A stretch of DNA of 35,227 nucleotides from a virus: positions 1-35,227 of IMG/VR virus record IMGVR_UViG_3300045141_000031. One strand, written 5' to 3'. The notes beneath the pieces were generated by a model, which saw only the letters and a list, made by a program, of their open reading frames with translations, searched no databases and was not told the origin of the DNA. A program made the translations under genes and the position numbers. Of the stretch, positions 24,349-31,480 are shown piece after piece (position 1 is the first letter of the stretch; the number at the start of each line of letters is the position of its first letter).

Positions 24349-25289
24349 TTCTCGATTCTGTGGTGTTTGGATCTGAACTGCCGATTGCTCTCCCGAGCCC
24401 AGGGGAACGGGCATTGCCCCTCGACTGATTCCCAGCCCTGGAAGGTGCAAGTGTGGGAATGTTCTCCGTCCGGATCTTGCGGGTCATTCTGCTCCCCTAC
24501 CGTGAGATCCAAAGAGCCGTGAGTCTTCTCGCAAGATATCTTGATGTAGGGCTCCAGCCAGGCGTACTGGGCGACAAGGATCTGCCGCGCCGCTCTCATG
24601 ACCGAGACGATCTCCCACTGGAACATCGCGCAGCCCCGGTAGGCGTAGACCGCGATGAACTCCCGCAGCGGGTACTCAAGCATGATGTAGTTCGTCGTGC
24701 CTTCGGGCAGGATGTAGCGGGCGTCTTGGTAACTAACGTCCGCGTCGCACGCCATCTCGTACGCCTTGTGGCATGCCATCATCGCGTCTACCCATGCCTT
24801 CCTGACGTCGTCCGGCGCACGCCAGATCGACTCCGGGATCCGAGCTTCTGGCTGGTTGCCGTAGAAGCTTGCTCGCATCGACTGCTGGTGGAATGCTGCT
24901 CGACGCGAGCGGACCAGCTGATGTGTACAAGCTCGCGATACCCCGGATACTTCAAAGACGACAACCTGACTTTCAAGCGCAGTTTGAAGACCACCTTGTA
25001 GCATCTCCTCCCAGTCGCGGTTGTCGGTATCGGGCATGGTCAGGTCGATGCCGATAGTCGCCCGTTGTGCCTTCGACAAGACCTCCTGGAACTCTGGGTT
25101 GAGTCCCTGAACGAGCTTCACCGAGATCCCGTCGTCGCCGATCATCATCATGCCGTTGTCGTACGGAGAGACGTGCTTCCCATCCTGCATCGAGTGACGG
25201 TTGAATGCCACATCGCGGAGGAGTGGGGTCTCGTCCTGGTCCGTCCAGTTCCGAGACCCCACATACGGCGTTGTATCCCTCCGCTTCAT
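24345..25289 (-). CDS. thyX: Flavin-dependent thymidylate synthase ThyX
   Basis: A 314-residue protein starting at ATG one base after the HU-like stop. It has the ThyX layout: the flavin and dUMP site RSRRAAFHQQSMRAS (residues 127-141, matching RHRxxSxxxxSxRY with Arg127, Arg129, Ser137, Arg139 kept but the usual His changed to Ser128 and the Tyr to Ala140), and DARYILPEGTTNYIM (about 192-206). ThyX methylates dUMP to dTMP with FAD, NADPH and methylene-tetrahydrofolate. The C-terminal about 60 residues (HSHTCTFQGWESVEGQCPF) are an unusual extension. Phages carry it to raise dTTP. Confidence 0.92.
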   Translation of the reverse strand: MKRRDTTPYVGSRNWTDQDETPLLRDVAFNRHSMQDGKHVSPYDNGMMMIGDDGISVKLVQGLNPEFQEVLSKAQRATIGIDLTMPDTDNRDWEEMLQGGLQTALESQVVVFEVSGVSRACTHQLVRSRRAAFHQQSMRASFYGNQPEARIPESIWRAPDDVRKAWVDAMMACHKAYEMACDADVSYQDARYILPEGTTNYIMLEYPLREFIAVYAYRGCAMFQWEIVSVMRAARQILVAQYAWLEPYIKISCEKTHGSLDLTVGEQNDPQDPDGEHSHTCTFQGWESVEGQCPFPWARESNRQFRSKHHRIEK

Positions 25290-25290
25290 G

Positions 25291-25692
25291 CTAGCGAGCT
25301 TTCCTGGAGATGACGTTCTTGCCGGCCTTGCTCTTCAGGAACGATGCCTGCTCCTTCGTGCCGACGCGGTTCTTGCCGACCTTCCCCATCAGGGTAGGCC
25401 GGAGCTTGACCGCAGCCTTCTGAGCAGGCGAGTCCGTATCCTTGGTGTTGGTGATGCCACCGAAGCCGACGACCTCGTCACCCTTCTTCCACCGCTCGCC
25501 CTTGGCCTTCGGTGCGCGGTAGGACCAACCGATCTTGCAGATACCCGGCACGACGAAATCCTCACCTGCGCCGGTCTCCTCCATGGCTAGGTCCGCCAAG
25601 GCATCGAGGACGTTGCTAATCTGCCTTCTACCCCCAAGACCGCGCTCGGCCAGTTCCGCCGCGATCTCATTCTTGCTCATGTAGTCAGGCAC
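25291..25692 (-). CDS. HU/IHF-like DNA-binding protein
   Basis: A 133-residue protein starting at GTG after a strong ribosome site. The N-terminal half matches the HU/IHF pattern: NEIAAELAERGLGGRRQISNVLDALADL, then EDFVVPGICKIGW, the counterpart of the HU strand ending in P(G)FGKF. The usual DNA-binding arm is changed (SYRAPKAKGERWKKGDEVVGFGG). The C-terminus is a Lys-rich tail (GKVGKNRVG, FLKSKAGKNVISRKAR) as in actinobacterial HU. It probably bends or packs phage DNA, or helps replication. Confidence 0.75.
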   Translation of the reverse strand: MPDYMSKNEIAAELAERGLGGRRQISNVLDALADLAMEETGAGEDFVVPGICKIGWSYRAPKAKGERWKKGDEVVGFGGITNTKDTDSPAQKAAVKLRPTLMGKVGKNRVGTKEQASFLKSKAGKNVISRKAR

Positions 25693-25698
25693 TTGTAT

Positions 25699-25712
25699 GC
25701 TCCCTCTCTAGA
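25699..25712 (-). promoter_or_regulatory. Recurrent TCTAGAGAGGGAGC translation-initiation motif
   Basis: TCTAGAGAGGGAGC precedes the HU-like GTG and contains the TAG stop of the lysin gene. Close relatives lie before the zinc-ribbon gene (24159-24178, TCTAGACAGAGAGGGAGCT) and after the polymerase gene (26301-26318, TCTAGAGAGGAGACAGT). The purine core GAGAGGGAG is a ribosome binding site. The shared TCTAGA prefix suggests copied leader modules. Confidence 0.5.
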
Positions 25713-26226
25713 GTAGCCCGCACATGCGGGCGGTATTCGGCCAAGGCCCGTAGCCCCGGCCGCTGTCTCGCGCTCGGATGGCCGCCTGTATCTGCGCCCA
25801 CACGGGCCAGTTGTTGGCAGTTCCCCATCGCGCCATGAACTCGGAGCCGTAGGTCCTCATGAAGCCGTAGTCCATTTGCAGGCCTCCGTAGTACCCGTTG
25901 CCGGTGTTCGAGTTCCATGCTCCTTCGTAGCGGTGTATGCATTCCCACGCACCGCTGTCGGACGACGCCACAACCCGTGGGTGCAGCACCGCCTCCGTCT
26001 GTCGGTACTCTCGCTTCAGCCATCTGACTGCTGCGCAGTTCCATCGCTTCGTTTGGTGACGTCCGTAGTGGCAGACGTACCGGGCGTGCTTCAGGTTCTG
26101 TAGCTGGCGCTGGTGTATGCAAGACACATCGTGCTTGCACTCCTTGTGCACCATCAATTTGGCGTTCGCGGTCTCCGCCATGCTGAGGGCAGTGACTACA
26201 AACAGGGTGAGGAACGTCGCCTTCAT
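25708..26226 (-). CDS. Secreted transglycosylase/Rpf-like lysin
   Basis: A 172-residue protein with a clear Sec signal peptide (residues 1-22, MKATFLTLFVVTALSMAETANA, likely cut after ANA). The C-terminal 75 residues are a lysozyme/transglycosylase-like domain: WECIHRYEGAW with candidate catalytic Glu101, NTGNGYYGGLQMDYGF, then FMARWGTANNWPVWAQIQ and PWPNTARMCGLL. The N-terminal Cys residues (30, 36, 52, 64) plus Cys96 and Cys169 may form disulfides outside the cell. It is likely exported to the wall, either as the phage endolysin or as a remodelling enzyme, yet it lies in the replication operon. Confidence 0.8.
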   Translation of the reverse strand: MKATFLTLFVVTALSMAETANAKLMVHKECKHDVSCIHQRQLQNLKHARYVCHYGRHQTKRWNCAAVRWLKREYRQTEAVLHPRVVASSDSGAWECIHRYEGAWNSNTGNGYYGGLQMDYGFMRTYGSEFMARWGTANNWPVWAQIQAAIRARDSGRGYGPWPNTARMCGLL

Positions 26227-26312
26227 AGTTCCTTTCGTGGATGACAGACCTCGCGTGATATCCGGCGCACGCGGTCACGCCGACCGTCGGCTTACGACAT
26301 ACTGTCTCCTCT
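26227..26312 (-). other. Short intergenic stretch with an interrupted mini-ORF
   Basis: Between the polymerase stop and the lysin start lie 86 bases. On the minus strand a good ribosome site (AGAGAGGAGACAGT) leads to ATG TCG TAA at 26300-26292. After that TAA the same frame is open for 22 codons to a TGA that overlaps the lysin ATG as ATGA. The segment includes a small palindrome, GCCGACCGTCGGC on the plus strand at 26279-26291. It may be the remnant of a small gene or a leader. Confidence 0.4.
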
Positions 26313-29300
26313 CTAGACCTCGGCATCGAGCACCGTGATCTTCTTGACCTTGATCTCTCGGGCTGCTCTCCAGCCCTTCTTGACACCCTCGACGAGGATG
26401 ACATCTTTGTTGAGGTCGATCTTCCAGAGCTTGTCCTTCATGCGCGGGTAGAGCCAGCGGTCTACGCGGAGCGACAAGATGTCAGTGCCGTCGTAGCCCG
26501 CCAGGAGCATCCACTCGTTCAACTCCGGATCCTTGACCTCACTCCGGTCTAGCTCCTCGCCGGTACGGGCGCGGTTGACCTCAAATATGTCGCGGAGGTT
26601 CTTGTGGACAGCTACGCCTAGCCAGACGATGGGTTCGTCCGGGCCACGCTCGTATGGAACCTCAATCGCGGTATGCGTAGGGATCGGCAGGTTCAGACGC
26701 GGCAGTTCGGCTCTGACCGCTGCGATCATATTGTCAAGTTTCTTGATCCCAAACGGATCTTCCATCGTCGCGTTCTCGACTATGTTGATGATCGTCTTCG
26801 GTCCGATGCCGGGGATCTCGATGAGTGAGTCCCAGGTGATCTTTCGTCCGTTGACTCCATCGCGCCAGTCAGTGATCTTCTTGGCTACCTTCGGGCCGAT
26901 GCCTTCGATCTGGTCGAAGCCTGGACGCAACTCGCGCTCGCCGTCACGCTTCCAAGTCTCATCGGAGCGGAGGAGATCGTATGGCAGAATCTTGAAGCCA
27001 TGGTGGATAGCGTCACGCAGCATAATGACGTGTCCGTCGATCTTCGCCTTGGTTGTCACCGTCGCCTTGGTGTTCGCCGCGCGACCGCTCTTGCCCTTCC
27101 GGTCGGCGCGAGGTAGCATCGCCGCGTAGAAGATGTCGGGGTGGTGTCTCTTGAACCACATCGTCCACCAGGCAATGTAGCCGTAGGAGCAGGAGTGCGC
27201 GAAGTTGAAGGCGTAGGATCCTGAGGTGATCAGATCGCCCCAGATCGACTTGGCCATCTCCTCGTCGATTGCCTCCACGTCCTGCCGCTCATGAACGGTC
27301 AGGGCTCCGTCGCGGAACCGTTCCCACTGACGATTGAACTCCTGGTCGCCGAGCTTACGGCTGATGATCTTACGGATGTAGGCGGCGTGTGTCCAGTCAA
27401 AGTTCCCGATCTCGCGGACGATGCGGAGGATCTGTTCTTGGTAGACGATCTGGAACTGAGTGAACTCGGTGATAGCTGCGAGCGCCGGATGCTTGATCGT
27501 CGGTTCCTTGACGCCGCGCTTGATGTCAACGTAGTCCGCCACCGCTCCGTTATGTAGAGGACCAGGCCGCGCGAGCGCAGTAACGTGACAGACCTCGGCA
27601 AAGTCGTCCGGCCGGACGGAGCCGTTCACCATTCGCATCGCGCGGCCTTCGTACTGGAAGATGCCGACAACATCGTTCTCCTTGAAGCCCTCGACTACTA
27701 CGTCGTCCACGATGGGTATGTCGTACATGAACTTCGCCTTCTCCCCTAGCATCCGGCACATCGCTACGAGAGCGTCAATCGCGGAGAGTCCGAGCAGGTC
27801 GATTTTGAGAATACCTAGATGCTCCGAGTCGTACTTGTCAATAGCGATCACCTGGAGCATCCTGCCCTTCACTTCGCGTTCGATGATCGAAGTGACCTCG
27901 GTGATCGGCTGGTTGGAGACTGCGACGCCGGCAGCGTGGATCCCGAAGCCTCGGACGTTGCCCTCCAACTGCGTCGCCTTCATGATGTTCGGGTGACGAT
28001 CAACTACTCCTTGCGCTTGCTCAAATTGCTCAATCGTATCTTCGATTGTGGCGGACGCTCTAAGATCACCGGAGGATCGCTCAAGTAGTACGTCCTTGAT
28101 CTGATCAACCTCAAACTTCGGGATACGATAGACCCGAGCAACGTCATCAAGTGCGATCTTGCTCTTGTAGGTTGAAAAGGTTCCAATGTTGGAGACACGT
28201 TCTCGTCCGTACTTTGTAACCATATAATCCACGATCTCTCCGCGCCTGGTGGATTCAAAGTCAAGATCGATGTCCGGTAGATCCTCACGGGTGATGTCGA
28301 TGAATCGCTCGAAAACGAGATGCGGGAATAGCATCGGGTTGACTTCCGTAATCCGTAGTAGGAAACAGACCAAGCTTGCCGCCGCACTCCCGCGTGCCGG
28401 ACCAACTCCAATGTCCGCATCCTTGGCGAACTTGACCAGGTCCGAAACGATAAGGAAGTAATCGGCATAGTCCTTCTCCTTGATGATTGACATCTCGTGA
28501 CGTAGGCGAGCTTTGTAAGCTCGGGACTCGCGCGGAGTGAGCTGGTCGAAGCCCCGATACTTCCAGCCGTCATTGATCCAACGCTCCATCAGCTGCCAGA
28601 TGTCGTCGTACCCCGGTGGGAGCGGGTAGCGCACCATCGGCAAATGCGGAATATGGACATTGCAGTCCTCGGCGATCTCTGCCGTCAGATTGATCGCTCT
28701 GATTGCTTGGTCGCGCGGGATCCCGGTCTCGCAGAGTAGCCTGAGCAAATGGCGGTCGTTCATGGGTGGGCAGAGCTCAGCCGAGTAACCCCAAGACCGA
28801 GCCTGCTCCTCAGGCGTCTGCTTACCGCCGCCCCGAATCGAGTGCAGGACTTGCTGCATCTCCTTCTCAGTCGGCATCGTGTAGTGACAGTCGAGAGTGG
28901 CTACCATCGGGATGCCTAGCTCGCGAGAGATGCGAGCGATCATCGGGTTGGCCTTCCGCGTTAGGTCGAGCGCCGGAAATGCTTGCACCTCAAGCACGTA
29001 GGCGCTGCCAAGGGCACGCTGGAAGCGAGCCGCAACCCCCAACCCACGTCGGTAGGAAGCACTTTCTGCGGGAATGTGTTTGCCGCCAACCAGCGAAGTG
29101 AAGAGCAGGCTGCCCTGGCATCCGCTGAGAACAACAAGTCCGGATCCATGCCGCCCGAGCATAGATCCAGAGACAGTTGGTTCATAGTAGAAACCCTCCT
29201 TGTAGCTGTCGGATACGAGTTGCAGAATGTTCTGGTACCCCTCCTGGTTCTTGGCGAGGACGGTGAGATGGTTCTTCAGCTGGCCTCTCCGCTCGGGGTC

Positions 29301-29690
29301 GATCTCGCCGCAGTAAAGCTCGATGCCGAAGATCGGCTTGACCCCGATCTTCTGCGCGGCCTGCTCGAACTTGACGTGGGACATCACGTTACCGTGCTCG
29401 GTCATCGCGAGCGCTGATCCGTTCAGTTCGGAGATCCGCCGGCAATGCGCCTCGGGCAGGGCGTAGCCGTCCAGGAATGAGTAGGTCGAGTGGTGATGGA
29501 GCGACACGAACCGCATCGGCTTCGTGATGCGCGGGTTACGGCGCGTGCGGGGCTCGATGCGAACGAGCGCCGGGTCATCGTGCTTGTGTCCGTACGCGCC
29601 GAGCTTCGCGTGATCGGGAGACTCGCCGCGCTGGATGCGCCCGCTTGAGGTTAGCTTTGCGTGCCCAGGACTCTCACCGCGTTGAATCAA
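26313..29690 (-). CDS. dnaE: DNA polymerase III alpha subunit (DnaE-like)
   Basis: A 1125-residue replicative polymerase of the bacterial C family. An N-terminal PHP domain starts near residue 59 (RFVSLHHHSTYSFLDGY, MTEHGNV, GIELYCGEID) with metal ligands apparently intact, so it may proofread. The palm has PARGSAAASLVCF, the catalytic PDIDLDF (Asp473, Asp475, Asp477) and Asp631 in ILKIDLLGL. A tandem helix-hairpin-helix lies near 925-978 (IEGIGPKVAKKITDWRDG; IEIPGIGPKTIINIV). The TTG start at 29690 overlaps the stop of the upstream microprotein; a Met at residue 59 is the alternative start. Confidence 0.95.
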   Translation of the reverse strand: MIQRGESPGHAKLTSSGRIQRGESPDHAKLGAYGHKHDDPALVRIEPRTRRNPRITKPMRFVSLHHHSTYSFLDGYALPEAHCRRISELNGSALAMTEHGNVMSHVKFEQAAQKIGVKPIFGIELYCGEIDPERRGQLKNHLTVLAKNQEGYQNILQLVSDSYKEGFYYEPTVSGSMLGRHGSGLVVLSGCQGSLLFTSLVGGKHIPAESASYRRGLGVAARFQRALGSAYVLEVQAFPALDLTRKANPMIARISRELGIPMVATLDCHYTMPTEKEMQQVLHSIRGGGKQTPEEQARSWGYSAELCPPMNDRHLLRLLCETGIPRDQAIRAINLTAEIAEDCNVHIPHLPMVRYPLPPGYDDIWQLMERWINDGWKYRGFDQLTPRESRAYKARLRHEMSIIKEKDYADYFLIVSDLVKFAKDADIGVGPARGSAAASLVCFLLRITEVNPMLFPHLVFERFIDITREDLPDIDLDFESTRRGEIVDYMVTKYGRERVSNIGTFSTYKSKIALDDVARVYRIPKFEVDQIKDVLLERSSGDLRASATIEDTIEQFEQAQGVVDRHPNIMKATQLEGNVRGFGIHAAGVAVSNQPITEVTSIIEREVKGRMLQVIAIDKYDSEHLGILKIDLLGLSAIDALVAMCRMLGEKAKFMYDIPIVDDVVVEGFKENDVVGIFQYEGRAMRMVNGSVRPDDFAEVCHVTALARPGPLHNGAVADYVDIKRGVKEPTIKHPALAAITEFTQFQIVYQEQILRIVREIGNFDWTHAAYIRKIISRKLGDQEFNRQWERFRDGALTVHERQDVEAIDEEMAKSIWGDLITSGSYAFNFAHSCSYGYIAWWTMWFKRHHPDIFYAAMLPRADRKGKSGRAANTKATVTTKAKIDGHVIMLRDAIHHGFKILPYDLLRSDETWKRDGERELRPGFDQIEGIGPKVAKKITDWRDGVNGRKITWDSLIEIPGIGPKTIINIVENATMEDPFGIKKLDNMIAAVRAELPRLNLPIPTHTAIEVPYERGPDEPIVWLGVAVHKNLRDIFEVNRARTGEELDRSEVKDPELNEWMLLAGYDGTDILSLRVDRWLYPRMKDKLWKIDLNKDVILVEGVKKGWRAAREIKVKKITVLDAEV
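29588..29690 (-). repeat. Tandem IQRGESP-HAKL repeat at the polymerase N-terminus
   Basis: The first about 33 residues of the polymerase frame contain two copies of IQRGESPxHAKL (IQRGESPGHAKLT and IQRGESPDHAKLG). The DNA copies differ mostly at third codon positions (for example CAACGCGGTGAGAGT versus CAGCGCGGCGAGTCT), which suggests selection on protein. The motif resembles short GE.....AKLT signatures found in NUMOD/HNH-linked proteins. It precedes the PHP domain and is not a normal part of DnaE. Confidence 0.6.
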
Positions 29691-29761
29691 AGCGTACGCC
29701 TCACAAAGTAGAAAATGATCACGATGATGAGAACGATGATCAGTATGTACAAGAGACTCAT
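29687..29761 (-). CDS. 24-residue single-pass membrane microprotein
   Basis: Right after the DUF1599-like stop (TAACATG, with GGGGG as ribosome site) an ATG at 29761 opens a 24-residue frame, MSLLYILIIVLIIVIIF followed by YFVRRTL. It is almost entirely hydrophobic with a basic end, a clear one-helix membrane peptide in N-out or N-in anchor form. Its TGA (29687-29689) overlaps the TTG start of the polymerase, so the two are probably translationally coupled. Too short for standard gene finders. Function unknown. Confidence 0.7.
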   Translation of the reverse strand: MSLLYILIIVLIIVIIFYFVRRTL

Positions 29762-29762
29762 G

Positions 29763-30074
29763 TTACCCCCTATGTCCTCGTCTTAGTTGCTTGAGGAAGA
29801 AGTTGGCGTAGTTGAGCAGGTCGAGGGTGTCTTCTTCCAGGACTCGCTTGATCTCATGGTACGGATCCTCAGGGCCAAATGCGGTGTCTTCAAAGCGGAT
29901 CTCCTGGTAGCCGTGCTCCAAGCGCGTGAGCCGCTCGCGGATCTCGCGCAGTTTGTCGGACGGCGGGAACTCCATCCACATCTGGCCCCGTACCTCTGAC
30001 CGCTTCCGGTAGATGTTCGTCGCCTCGTTGAAGACCGATTCGTGCTCGGCCTGGTAGTCGTTATTCATTACCAT
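29763..30074 (-). CDS. DUF1599-like nucleotide-modification associated protein
   Basis: A 103-residue helical protein starting at ATG (30074) seven bases after GGAGGGAG. The pattern FNEATNIYRKRSEVRGQMW, then PPSDKLREIRERLTRLEHG and LEEDTLDLLNYANFFLKQL resembles the DUF1599 family (nucleotide modification associated domain 1): an acidic/Lys N-helix, R.E..RI..L, and a final D.LLDLLNYA. It overlaps the HAD gene end by 14 bases. The family is linked by context to modified-nucleotide phages, but the match here is by eye. Confidence 0.5.
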   Translation of the reverse strand: MVMNNDYQAEHESVFNEATNIYRKRSEVRGQMWMEFPPSDKLREIRERLTRLEHGYQEIRFEDTAFGPEDPYHEIKRVLEEDTLDLLNYANFFLKQLRRGHRG

Positions 30075-30729
30075 CGTTCTGCTCCCTCCACATCCGGATC
30101 TTGCCGAGAGCGATATCTGCGGCAGCGTCCAGAGTCGATGACACGGTGTAACGATCTCCGTAGTTGAACGGTGTCGCTACCTGAACGGCTACCCCGTTGA
30201 ACAGTTCAGAGGCTGCCTCACACATCTCGCGGAGATCGTCCAGGATCAGAACGACGCGCCGCTTGTCTACACGATCCGCCAGTTGCTTGTACTTCTCCTC
30301 GTCAAACAACATCCCGTCGTAGTCGATCATATGACGCCGAAGCCACTCGACGGTATCGGGCACGATGTTGTCCAGCGAGAGGTAGGGCCGAGTCGTAGTG
30401 ATCCATAGCTCGGCACCAGCATCCTTGATCGACCAGGCGAGTGCCTGGGCTCCGGTATTGATGGGCATCGTTCTCTTCATCCCGCCTTGCCGGTAGGCGA
30501 GCTTGATATCTCGGTAGGTCGCCAGGTCGATTCTGAACAGGTCGCAGCAGAACATGCTGAAGTCCACCGAGCCGTCGTACCCTTCATACCAGTTCGGATC
30601 GGGAACGGCGTCCCACCCTATCCAGTCAACGGCGAAGTCGAGGAAGTGACTGTGGTAGTCGCCCAAGGTGCCGTCGATGTCGAGCGCGACGACCGGCTGG
30701 ATAAGCTCGTGGCAGCTACTGCAGAGCAT
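30061..30729 (-). CDS. HAD-superfamily phosphatase/nucleotidase
   Basis: A 222-residue protein. The ATG at 30729 is favoured because GAGG lies six bases upstream, while the ATG at 30750 has no ribosome site. The HAD motif I is ALDIDGTLGDY (Asp17, Asp19), motif II is in LWITTTRPYLS (Thr), and motif IV is near VVLILDDLREM, spaced as in small HAD phosphatases. A CSSC pair lies at the very start. Likely a deoxynucleotidase or phosphatase in nucleotide metabolism. It sits between the flavoprotein-like and DUF1599-like genes. Confidence 0.8.
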   Translation of the reverse strand: MLCSSCHELIQPVVALDIDGTLGDYHSHFLDFAVDWIGWDAVPDPNWYEGYDGSVDFSMFCCDLFRIDLATYRDIKLAYRQGGMKRTMPINTGAQALAWSIKDAGAELWITTTRPYLSLDNIVPDTVEWLRRHMIDYDGMLFDEEKYKQLADRVDKRRVVLILDDLREMCEAASELFNGVAVQVATPFNYGDRYTVSSTLDAAADIALGKIRMWREQNDGNE

Positions 30730-31480
30730 CGAAGACCTCGTTGTAGACATGGTGGGTGAGGACCTGCTTCTTCCAGGCTCCGAACCGTCCGACCTTCATG
30801 ATCTGCGGCCAGCAGTCGCAGTTGGTGAAGAGCGGTTTGTAGCCTTCGACAACATCGCCACTCTCAACCGGGATCGAATACTCCCAAGATCGGAAACCCT
30901 GGATCTGACTGTACCTGTACCACTTCGGCCCGACTTGTCCATACTTCCCGTCGGCGGTCCAGCCGTTGTAGTGCATCACGTTCCGATCCGTTACGCCTTC
31001 CATCCTCTTGATCCAGATCTTCTGTGAGTCGAAGGAATGTCGATCCGGTTGAGCGCAGATCGTCGTCGCCGGTATGGACGAGATCACCTTGTCGTGTCCG
31101 TCGCAGATCGAAGCGAGGACGGTCAGTGTTATGTTCGCAGGGATGATCCGGCCCTGCCACTTCCACCAGAGCTTGTCGTATGTCTTCCGGAGATCCCAGG
31201 CCGGGAATGGCCCAACCTCGAATTTGTCCCAAGAGACGGGATACTGAGGATCGCCATAGACGTTCTCCGCATATCCCTCACGGACTCCGCTCTTGTATAT
31301 CTCGATCTCAAACTCGGGCGATAGTCCTGACACGCCGGGAATCGACGTATGCATGAACATCGCGCCGCTGATCACGCTCTTCTGGTTCATTGAGTAGACG
31401 ACCACGTTGTGTCCTAGCTCGTTCGCAGCGTGCGCCGCGAGAAGCCCGGATGGTCCGCATCCAAGGACAGCGATGTTCAC
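30716..31480 (-). CDS. NAD(P)/FAD-binding Rossmann oxidoreductase-like protein
   Basis: A 254-residue protein starting at GTG in a GTGA overlap with the primase gene. The N-terminus IAVLGCGPSGLLAAHAANELGHNVVVYS is a dinucleotide-binding fold with GxGxxG (Gly7, Gly9, Gly12), but the usual acidic residue after the second strand is replaced by VYS. Later parts include VISSIPATTIC and an end FGAWKKQVLTHHV, like the GR.g.W ending of UDP-galactopyranose mutase or amine-oxidase-type flavoproteins. It is shorter than typical FAD enzymes. Substrate unknown. Confidence 0.7.
   Translation of the reverse strand: MNIAVLGCGPSGLLAAHAANELGHNVVVYSMNQKSVISGAMFMHTSIPGVSGLSPEFEIEIYKSGVREGYAENVYGDPQYPVSWDKFEVGPFPAWDLRKTYDKLWWKWQGRIIPANITLTVLASICDGHDKVISSIPATTICAQPDRHSFDSQKIWIKRMEGVTDRNVMHYNGWTADGKYGQVGPKWYRYSQIQGFRSWEYSIPVESGDVVEGYKPLFTNCDCWPQIMKVGRFGAWKKQVLTHHVYNEVFDALQ

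Noticed and set aside
26279-26291. Palindrome GCCGACCGTCGGC as an operator or terminator
   Set aside because: Stem of five with a three-base loop and no T-run; too short to be more than a note.
25685-26404. A 239-codon minus frame across the lysin gene and the end of the polymerase gene
   Set aside because: It overlaps two recognisable genes in a different frame and has low-complexity Arg/Ser text.
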